Shown piece by piece: positions 1 through 5,330 of a DNA stretch of 5,330 bases. This DNA is from Acidobacteriaceae bacterium. GTDB lineage: Bacteria > Acidobacteriota > Terriglobia > Terriglobales > Acidobacteriaceae. Within the stretch, counting starts at the first letter, position 1. Each line of letters opens with the position of its first letter. A program made the position numbers and the translations under genes. Under the pieces are notes generated by a model. It was not told the DNA's origin, did not search any database, and saw nothing but the letters and a program-made list of their open reading frames with translations. The stretch lies in NCBI GenBank assembly GCA_003140705.1, contig PLKU01000162.1, forward strand, positions 3,224-8,553, written 5' to 3'.

Positions 1-1804
1 CCGTATGCAGCAACAACGCGTAGAACTCCTTCAGCGCCTGTTCCTGGTCGCCCCGAACTACTTCTGTCATCGTGTTCTTGATGGTCAGGTAGTGGTGAAG
101 AAACTCGCCGTTGGCATAGGTCATGATGCCTTCGGCGTACTTGGCCTGTGTGGCCTTCAGAGTTGCTGTCACAACCGGATCATGCGGGTCGAGGGTTGGC
201 TCCGGGACCACTGCCAGCATGTTACCCCAATCAAAGCCATCTTTCTGGCCATCGAGTGCCGGTGGAATATAGCCATTGTTTTCGCCGGTTCGCTGGTCCA
301 GCACTTTGAAGAAGGCCCGATGATAGTCGTCGTACTCGCGTTGCCAGTTGGCCACAAGATCGGCATGGCCTGTGTCACTGGCCATGCCAATCGCCAGCTT
401 CAGACCGGACAGCGCAAGGAAGTTGTAGCCGGTAAGGTGGCCAGGAACAAATTCGTTGTCGCGTACATCGCTGGCAGGCATGATGTGAAGCGGATCGGCG
501 GCGCGGACCTGCTTCAGCCAGTCGACGCCGCGGGCAATCTGCGGCAGTGCCCACTCGGCGAAAGCCTTGTCGTGGGTGATGCGGAAGTGCTGCGAATACC
601 CCCAGACGGCTTCGCCCCATCCGTCGTATTGCTGGCTTTGGGAGAGAAAGTTTCCGTCGGCCTTCTGCGACTTTGCAAAGAACTCCAGATCCTGTTTTGC
701 TATCTCCGGATAGCCGGTCACGTCGTAACTATGCACAATATCGGCGCAGTCGCGGAGATAAAACTCGTGATAGTGCAGCTTGTTGACCGTCTGAATGTAA
801 TCTGCGCCGATATGGTCCCGAGCAATCAGGTCATAGACCAGGTTGGCGTAGAAGGTGTCCACAGGCTTCTTTTCCGGCAACGTGATCTGCATGCCATCGG
901 CCAGAATGCCATTCCAGAACTGGATTGCGAGAGACTCAAAACGATCAAATCGAGCTTGCTCGATCGCCGCAATCGCAGCCGCATCGGAGGTGGGCACCAG
1001 CGGCATATTGAAGTCGAGCACCGACTCTTCACCCGCCTTGAGCATCCGTGAATACGTCACAATCCCAACCGGAACAGTCGGGCCTGCCCGCAGCTTTGAC
1101 GGCTTGCTCACATCTTGCGGGTAGTTGTATTGCCCGTGAAGGGTAAAGCTGCGGTTGGCGTATCCTGCGGGGAACGAATAGAGCAAGCGCCCATCGCGCA
1201 GGAACGCATTTTCCGTGAAGCTGTAGACCCAGTCTGCGCTGAAACTCTCACCAATCTGGCGATAGTTGCCCGGGAATTTGCCCTCGCGCGGACGGTCGAA
1301 GCGGTTGTCGCCGTGTCCTGCGCCGGTATTGTTGGGGGCATCAAAGCGAATACCGGTGGCGAGAATGGCGCGTGTGGGCTGGCTGCTTTCGTTCTTCATC
1401 GATATGCGAATGAAGTTCACAAGACTTCCACCGCGATCAGGATCCAGCGCATACGTGCACAGGGTGAAGCGATAAGAGATTCCGTCGCGCTCAAACTCGT
1501 AGTGGAACATCGGCAGGTGTCCCTGTTCCAGAGTACGGATGCGCACGCTCGTCGGCTCGAGATCCGGCCCTGCGAAAAACATCAGCTCGCCGAAGCCGGT
1601 GCGCAGATAGCCCTCGGGCGTAATTTCCGTCGCCGCCTCCGCATCCATCATTCCCATCTCGTCCGTAGGCTTCGAGAAGTAGGAGAATGGCTGGTCTGGC
1701 CTGTCGATCGACGGGGAGACCATCTGGGCATCCATGTAAGTGGCGGAGAAAATCAGTGACCACACAATGGCGACTGGAGCGATGAGCTTGCGGAAGTTCT
1801 TCAT
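1..1804 (-). CDS. Secreted six-hairpin glycosidase-like protein, 3' end cut off by window edge
   Basis: Partial gene: 601 codons are open from the ATG at 1802-1804 to the left edge, with no stop. Residues 1-26 form a signal peptide (Lys/Arg-containing start, hydrophobic core around residues 8-22, likely cleavage after MDA before Gln27), so the product is exported. Residues about 30-270 are rich in beta-strand patterns and aromatic/Gly turns, like the N-terminal beta-sandwich of many alpha/alpha-barrel glycosidases. From about 315 the sequence turns helical, with the motif FYLRDCADIV (348-357), then GNFLSQSQQYDGWGEAVWGY (384-403), then repeated helix pairs to the edge. The Arg-Asp motif and the DGWGE block resemble glucoamylase/GH15- and GH63-type (alpha/alpha)6 barrels. 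D352, D355, D394 and E398 are candidate active-site acids, but I cannot assign the catalytic pair or the substrate. The start is secure: an in-frame TAG lies at 1817-1819, just upstream. No Shine-Dalgarno sequence is visible before the ATG. Exact GH family unknown. Confidence 0.82.
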   Translation of the reverse strand, partial: MKNFRKLIAPVAIVWSLIFSATYMDAQMVSPSIDRPDQPFSYFSKPTDEMGMMDAEAATEITPEGYLRTGFGELMFFAGPDLEPTSVRIRTLEQGHLPMFHYEFERDGISYRFTLCTYALDPDRGGSLVNFIRISMKNESSQPTRAILATGIRFDAPNNTGAGHGDNRFDRPREGKFPGNYRQIGESFSADWVYSFTENAFLRDGRLLYSFPAGYANRSFTLHGQYNYPQDVSKPSKLRAGPTVPVGIVTYSRMLKAGEESVLDFNMPLVPTSDAAAIAAIEQARFDRFESLAIQFWNGILADGMQITLPEKKPVDTFYANLVYDLIARDHIGADYIQTVNKLHYHEFYLRDCADIVHSYDVTGYPEIAKQDLEFFAKSQKADGNFLSQSQQYDGWGEAVWGYSQHFRITHDKAFAEWALPQIARGVDWLKQVRAADPLHIMPASDVRDNEFVPGHLTGYNFLALSGLKLAIGMASDTGHADLVANWQREYDDYHRAFFKVLDQRTGENNGYIPPALDGQKDGFDWGNMLAVVPEPTLDPHDPVVTATLKATQAKYAEGIMTYANGEFLHHYLTIKNTMTEVVRGDQEQALKEFYALLLHT

Positions 1805-1815
1805 GGCAGGAAAAG

Positions 1816-1843
1816 CCTATAGCAAATTCGGAATTGGTGTAAA
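1816..1843 (-). promoter_or_regulatory. Candidate sigma-70-type promoter for the glycosidase gene
   Basis: On the minus strand TTTACA (1838-1843; five of six matches to TTGACA) is followed after 16 bases by TATAGG (1816-1821; four of six to TATAAT). Transcription would begin around 1809, only about five bases before the ATG at 1804. With no Shine-Dalgarno sequence in that interval, this suggests a leaderless or very short-leader message. The -10 box lies inside one arm of the inverted repeat and the -35 box just inside it, so a protein bound to that arm would compete with polymerase. The match could be chance in an A/T-rich patch. Confidence 0.38.
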
Positions 1844-1865
1844 CCGAGAACACAAAGCCAAGTGG

Positions 1866-1884
1866 CGTTTTCATCAAGAAAACG
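1866..1884. repeat. Short perfect palindrome CGTTTTC-N5-GAAAACG
   Basis: A 7-bp perfect inverted repeat with a 5-base spacer (ATCAA on the plus strand). It lies about 60 bp upstream of the glycosidase start and at the middle of the larger inverted repeat. It could be the loop-proximal stem of that element or a dimeric repressor/activator binding site for the downstream sugar-hydrolase gene. The arms are A/T-rich and no U-tract follows, which argues against termination. The function is inferred only from symmetry and position. Confidence 0.45.
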
Positions 1885-1992
1885 GCGCCCTTCAATACTC
1901 TCAAAAGGTCAACCTGAATTCCGAAATTGCTCTAAGTCATCTGGCCACTAGTTGGCAGCTGGTCGCAATCAGTGCGCGCCGAAGTTGGACCA

Positions 1993-4900
1993 TTAGCTGC
2001 CGTGAAAGACCTGGCTCAGATTTGACCTACCCCAACCCGACGCGTACCACGCCGCCCAGTAGTAAGGATGGCGGTAGCGTGGATCGCCTATGAGGGATCT
2101 GCGCGCTGCTGTCAAAGCCTCGGGAACACTAAGTCCCTTGGCCAGGCCCGAGTAAAAACTGTCCATCATGGGAACCGCGGAAGCGGAGTCGATTTGCCAG
2201 CGCGTCGCCACTACATCGGGAACGCCAACAGAAGCCAGCGTCGCCACAATGTCGCCCATGCCATGATTCCATCCCTCTTCTTTTTTCCCAGTCGAGCAGG
2301 CCGAAAAGACGGTGAGCCGCGCCGCAGCCGGTGGGTGTCGGCGCAGCAGATCGCTGTCCAACCAGGGTTTGTCACTAGCCGCCCCGGCGGGCACGCCTTT
2401 CGCTGAGGCCAGCAGCAAGCGTGTTTCGCCGTCTTCCTGGGTGGCATGCCCCGCGAAATGGATTGCCGTTGCGGTGGCCAGACGCGCGGCAACCTGTTGC
2501 TCCGTCGCATGGTTGGCCAGCAGCACGTTAGGCTCATCTTCGAAGCGAGCAACCGCGTGAGCCTCGCTCAACACCTCAGGCAGCAACTGGATGTCAGACG
2601 ACGGCGAAGACGCGATAGAGGCTCCAACAATGAGTGCATTCCCGATTGGCTTCGCAAAGACGGAACCGCCGGTCTGCGCATTGCGTCCTTCCCGTCGCCG
2701 ATCAAGCGCAAGGGACGGGAGCTCCTCCAGGCTGAACTGCAATCCCAGTGACCCTGTCGCGGTTTCAACCGACGGCCACGGCAGATTGCCGAGCAGAGGA
2801 TCGGATTCAAGAAGCAACTGTCCATCCGAACCTGCCGCCGGGCTCAATGTGCCAGATTGAATCAGCGGGTCAACCAATTGCATACTCACACCCCGCGCAC
2901 TTCTATCGACACTGTCCATTGAGGAGGTCGGGGAACTGACTGCTTCTTCTAGTGTCAGTGCAGCTGCAAGTACATCATCTTTGCGGATGGGGAGCGAAGT
3001 AAATGCGACACCCGCGCCGGTCACTTTGTAGAGAAGCAACTTGTTCTCCAAAACAATCTGCCCGATCAGCCGATCCTGACCAAGCTGTGTCATCGCAATC
3101 GAAATCCTGGGCAGCAAACAATCCAGGCGCTTTTCTGGACAGGCTGGCGCCAGATTCCCAAGAATCCGCAATCTGTACCTTTCCCAAAGAGCCAGCACCT
3201 CCTGGCCTGGCCGGCCCTGCGCCAACCACACGCCGGCCAACACGGCATAGAGCTCACGATCCTGCTGCGCCTGGACAATGCTGTCCGCGCCAGCCTTCCC
3301 TGCGAGCCGCTCTTCATCAAGAACCGCATAGCGCAGCAAGGGTTCAGCGATTTCAGGGTGGCACTGTGCAAGATTCAGCCGCCCGGATGCCGCGGCGTAG
3401 TCCCGGCGATGATAGGCGTTGTTCTCGCCTTCCATGTGCCCATTGGCAGAGTCGAGCATTTTTGCCGCCGCACTCAAATCATCGCGGTCCAGGTAGAGGT
3501 CCGCCATGGCAATCTCATTTTCAGCCAACAAGCCCTTCACAGCATCCCCGCCGCCGTTTTCCGCCAGCTCGGTCTTTGCTCGCTGCATTTCATTCTCGGC
3601 TTCCGAAACAGCCCCTGCCCGAAGCGCTGCAACCGCCAAATTAAACCGCTCAGTTGGGACCAGTTGCCGACTCCCAGTCATCTCCAGAACATGAACCACC
3701 TCGCGCTGCATCAACAGGGCGCTCTGCACGCGAGGCGTACCCTGCTCCACCTGCGCCAACCCTGACAGCACGGCATAAAGCCGGAAGGGTGGATAATCCC
3801 CCGAGTAAAACCTTCGGACGGTGGTGAGATAAATACGCCAGGCAGCCTCGGTATCACCCGTATCCACAGCCGGCGACCCTAGCAGGTTCCTCGCTCTCAA
3901 TTCGAGCAGTGGGTAGCCGGCATCCTGTGCCAAACTGATGGCGCGCAAGAACGACGGATTGTTCTCGCCAGCGGTTCCAGGGGCTGGATCGCAAAGGGTG
4001 TCCTGCGTGAGTGCAAAGATCTGAATCCAGGCAAACTGAGGGTTGCGGCCAACCAGTGGATGGACTGCCGCGTAGCAGCTTGCATGGTTAGAGCCACGCT
4101 GCTCCGCGTAAGACAGCTCAAGTTGAGCGCGCTCTTCTCCCGCGGAGTTGCCCAGGGCATGAAATAGCCGGCTGGCCTCAGGCGCTCGTTGGCGGGCTGT
4201 GAGGTAATCTCCCTCCAAGTCTGCACCAATCGCCTGGGAAAGCGCGTGAGCGGCTTCAACAAAATTCAATGCATGAGGAGAAGAATCAGTGGGGAGAAGT
4301 TTGGTCAACCAGGAGTCGTGATGGTTTTGTTCGAGAGATGCGGCGAGAGCGTGAAGCAGGGTCCGTGCGGACTGGCAGACGTCAGGGCAATCGAGCCTGC
4401 CTGGGGATCCGCGAGAACGATCCACCGGCATGGGAAAGGCTGCGTTCAGCAACTGAGGCAGCAGCGTGCTGGATAACTCTTCGCCAATGGCGCCCAATGC
4501 GGCGGGATCTCCCGCCAGCCTGCGCATGGCTGCTGGAGTGGCGAGGTGCTGCTCCACCCGGCTCTGATGTGACTTCATCTGCTTTAGCTTCTCTTCCAAC
4601 GCCTGCATGCGGCGCCGGCCCTCAGCCTGCCAAAGCGGATCGCGCTCGAATTGCAGATAGCGGTTCCAGGTCTCCACCGCATTCATCAACTGTCCGCGAT
4701 CCTCCATCACCACTGCTTCGTTGAACAGAACCAGAGTGTCGTCTGGGGTCAGTTCGTCAGCGCGCCGCAGATATTCGAGAGCGGTGGCTCGATCATTTTC
4801 ACTTGCCGTCGCAGCGCCGCGTTGGAAGTAAGCGGCCGCATCGTCGACGAGCAACCCTGAGGTCACCGGTCCGGCGGCAAGCAGGCGGTCAAGAATGTCG

Positions 4901-5268
4901 ATCGCTGGGTCGAACTTTTCTTCGAGCACGTCCGCCCTTGCCTCGAGTTGCAGCCAGTGCGGGTCCGTCGGCACTTTTTCGAGGTGGCTTTCAATGCGAG
5001 AGCGTGCATCCAGCAGCTGGGCCGATTCGCGTCCAGTATTGCTTCCACGAAGATGCGTCTGCGGCGTCACTCCGGCAAATCCCGCGCCCGGCATCCGCAA
5101 CTCAAAGATCCGGGAGTGCGTATAGGCCTCGGCAAGAAGTCGCTCCGGCGAATTGGCAAGACGCCACCACCCAAGCAGCACGGCAGCCAGAACAAATGCC
5201 GCGGCCAGCCCGGATCCTGCCCACAGATAGATAGGCTTAACCCTCTTTTGCTCTTGCCGCCGGGGCAT
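1993..5268 (-). CDS. Membrane-anchored TPR-CHAT domain protein (caspase-like cysteine peptidase fold)
   Basis: Encodes 1091 residues ending in TAA at 1993-1995. The basic N-terminus (MPRRQEQKRVKP) precedes one hydrophobic helix at about 13-37; by the positive-inside rule the rest would face the periplasm. Residues 39-75 hold a conserved-looking PERLLAEAYTHSR...ELRMPGAGFA segment. TPR-like helix pairs lie at about 102-134, 139-176 and 177-210, then a less regular helical region, then more TPR-like pairs at about 539-703. The CHAT domain spans about 735-1083. His941 lies in IHFAGHAT and Cys991 in FSACSTG, matching the caspase/separase-type dyad, followed by GMGDIVATLASVGVPDVVATRW and HPYYWAAW, all typical of CHAT. 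The dyad is intact, so proteolytic activity is plausible. Substrate and pathway are unknown: CHAT proteins elsewhere act in programmed proteolysis and in CRISPR-linked complexes, but nothing here shows such a partner. The start is uncertain: the frame remains open upstream to 5328, and only a weak GGA/GAG precedes the ATG. Confidence 0.9.
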   Translation of the reverse strand: MPRRQEQKRVKPIYLWAGSGLAAAFVLAAVLLGWWRLANSPERLLAEAYTHSRIFELRMPGAGFAGVTPQTHLRGSNTGRESAQLLDARSRIESHLEKVPTDPHWLQLEARADVLEEKFDPAIDILDRLLAAGPVTSGLLVDDAAAYFQRGAATASENDRATALEYLRRADELTPDDTLVLFNEAVVMEDRGQLMNAVETWNRYLQFERDPLWQAEGRRRMQALEEKLKQMKSHQSRVEQHLATPAAMRRLAGDPAALGAIGEELSSTLLPQLLNAAFPMPVDRSRGSPGRLDCPDVCQSARTLLHALAASLEQNHHDSWLTKLLPTDSSPHALNFVEAAHALSQAIGADLEGDYLTARQRAPEASRLFHALGNSAGEERAQLELSYAEQRGSNHASCYAAVHPLVGRNPQFAWIQIFALTQDTLCDPAPGTAGENNPSFLRAISLAQDAGYPLLELRARNLLGSPAVDTGDTEAAWRIYLTTVRRFYSGDYPPFRLYAVLSGLAQVEQGTPRVQSALLMQREVVHVLEMTGSRQLVPTERFNLAVAALRAGAVSEAENEMQRAKTELAENGGGDAVKGLLAENEIAMADLYLDRDDLSAAAKMLDSANGHMEGENNAYHRRDYAAASGRLNLAQCHPEIAEPLLRYAVLDEERLAGKAGADSIVQAQQDRELYAVLAGVWLAQGRPGQEVLALWERYRLRILGNLAPACPEKRLDCLLPRISIAMTQLGQDRLIGQIVLENKLLLYKVTGAGVAFTSLPIRKDDVLAAALTLEEAVSSPTSSMDSVDRSARGVSMQLVDPLIQSGTLSPAAGSDGQLLLESDPLLGNLPWPSVETATGSLGLQFSLEELPSLALDRRREGRNAQTGGSVFAKPIGNALIVGASIASSPSSDIQLLPEVLSEAHAVARFEDEPNVLLANHATEQQVAARLATATAIHFAGHATQEDGETRLLLASAKGVPAGAASDKPWLDSDLLRRHPPAAARLTVFSACSTGKKEEGWNHGMGDIVATLASVGVPDVVATRWQIDSASAVPMMDSFYSGLAKGLSVPEALTAARRSLIGDPRYRHPYYWAAWYASGWGRSNLSQVFHGS

Positions 5269-5330
5269 GACTCGAATTCCAGCATTCGCCTGGACAGCCC
5301 CGCTCGGGGTGCGCGCAAGTTCTTCAGCTA
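5269..5330 (-). other. In-frame open extension upstream of the CHAT gene's ATG
   Basis: On the minus strand these bases continue the frame of the CHAT gene for 20 codons (AEELARTPSGAVQANAGIRV) without a stop, up to the window edge. The other two frames have stops at the very edge (TAG at 5328-5330 and TGA at 5324-5326), either of which could end an upstream gene. Two readings remain. The segment may be coding, placing the true start outside the window. Or it may be a short leader after an upstream gene, with translation starting at 5268. Some TPR-CHAT proteins of this style carry an N-terminal cytoplasmic zinc-finger (anti-sigma-like) domain before the membrane helix, and a charged AEELAR segment would suit the end of one. 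That is an inference from recalled architecture, not shown by the sequence. Confidence 0.4.

Larger units (their letters stand above)
1816..1936. repeat. Imperfect inverted repeat of about 121 bp filling the intergenic spacer
   Basis: The plus strand at 1816-1835 and the minus strand at 1936-1917 agree at 17 of 20 positions by hand alignment, with the shared core AGCAAnTTCGGAATT. The arms are separated by 81 bp. The centre of symmetry (about 1876) almost coincides with that of a smaller palindrome at 1866-1884, so the element is nested and could fold into a long interrupted hairpin. Between them only patchy similarity remains, such as GAGA and ACC blocks on both sides. Each arm is itself close to a palindrome (AATTC-G-GAATT at 1825-1835), so two operator sites are an alternative reading. 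No T-tract follows on the minus strand, so a classic intrinsic terminator is unlikely. A degenerate miniature mobile element is also possible, but no target duplication is evident. Confidence 0.55.

Noticed and set aside
5..1051. A 348-codon open frame on the plus strand.
   Set aside because: It lies opposite the glycosidase gene. Its translation has no recognisable domain and an implausible composition, while the minus strand gives a signal peptide and barrel motifs throughout. It is a GC-driven shadow.
1115..1759. A 214-codon plus-strand open frame.
   Set aside because: It is antisense to the N-terminal half of the same glycosidase gene, with no domain and no ribosome site. It is a shadow.
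1491..1904. A minus-strand frame of 137 codons crossing the spacer into the glycosidase gene.
   Set aside because: It overlaps the true start in another frame, and the translated sequence turns Arg/His/Gly-rich and featureless. The in-register frame from 1804 has a clear signal peptide.
1905..1912. TTGACC on the minus strand as an alternative -35 box.
   Set aside because: No acceptable -10 hexamer lies 15-19 bases downstream, where the sequence is GGGCGCC.
1816..1936. An integron attC site or an intact insertion element.
   Set aside because: The element is palindromic and of suitable size, but I see no paired core sites of the integron type, no transposase gene and no target-site duplication.
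1937..1992. Possible terminator just after the CHAT stop codon (TGGTC...GACCA and GCCA...TGGC pairings).
   Set aside because: The stems are only four or five base pairs, one with a loop of about 23 bases, and no T-tract follows. This is not enough to call a terminator.
3003..3644. A 213-codon plus-strand frame rich in Pro, Arg and Ser.
   Set aside because: The low-complexity composition is typical of an antisense frame of GC-rich coding DNA. It lies entirely inside the CHAT gene.
5067..5318. A minus-strand frame of 83 codons beginning with TTG, overlapping the CHAT gene's start.
   Set aside because: Most of it overlaps the region coding the CHAT membrane helix in another frame. It shows no domain and needs a non-ATG start.

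Overview
The window carries two genes, both on the minus strand. This layout is read directly from the sequence. A 188-bp intergenic spacer (1805-1992) separates them. The DNA is GC-rich. Large TPR-CHAT proteins of this type and secreted (alpha/alpha)6-barrel glycosidases are both familiar from soil Acidobacteria (Terriglobia-like) and from some deltaproteobacterial and myxobacterial genomes. An acidobacterial origin is my best guess, from protein style only; there is no rRNA or other taxonomic marker here.

Right-hand part (1993-5268 and probably beyond 5330): one very large protein, 1091 residues as counted from the ATG at 5268. It has a basic N-terminus, a single membrane-spanning helix, a long helical/TPR region and a complete C-terminal CHAT domain (caspase-like peptidase fold) with an intact His941/Cys991 dyad. 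The reading frame stays open to the window edge, so an additional N-terminal part may be missing.

Spacer (1805-1992): an imperfect inverted repeat of about 121 bp fills most of it. A second, smaller palindrome sits almost exactly at its centre. A sigma-70-like promoter overlaps the arm next to the left gene and ends only a few bases before that gene's ATG.

Left-hand part (1-1804): the first 601 residues of an exported protein with a signal peptide, a probable N-terminal beta-sandwich and an (alpha/alpha)6 'six-hairpin' glycosidase-like domain. The gene runs off the left edge without a stop codon. Several long open frames on the opposite strand, including 5-1051, are shadows of it.

The two genes point the same way, but the spacer has its own promoter candidate and a large symmetric element, so I do not regard them as a tight operon. 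No RNA gene, CRISPR array, IS element or phage gene is visible. The most interesting items are the membrane-anchored, apparently active CHAT peptidase with its uncertain N-terminus, and the nested palindrome with a possible leaderless promoter in front of the glycosidase gene.
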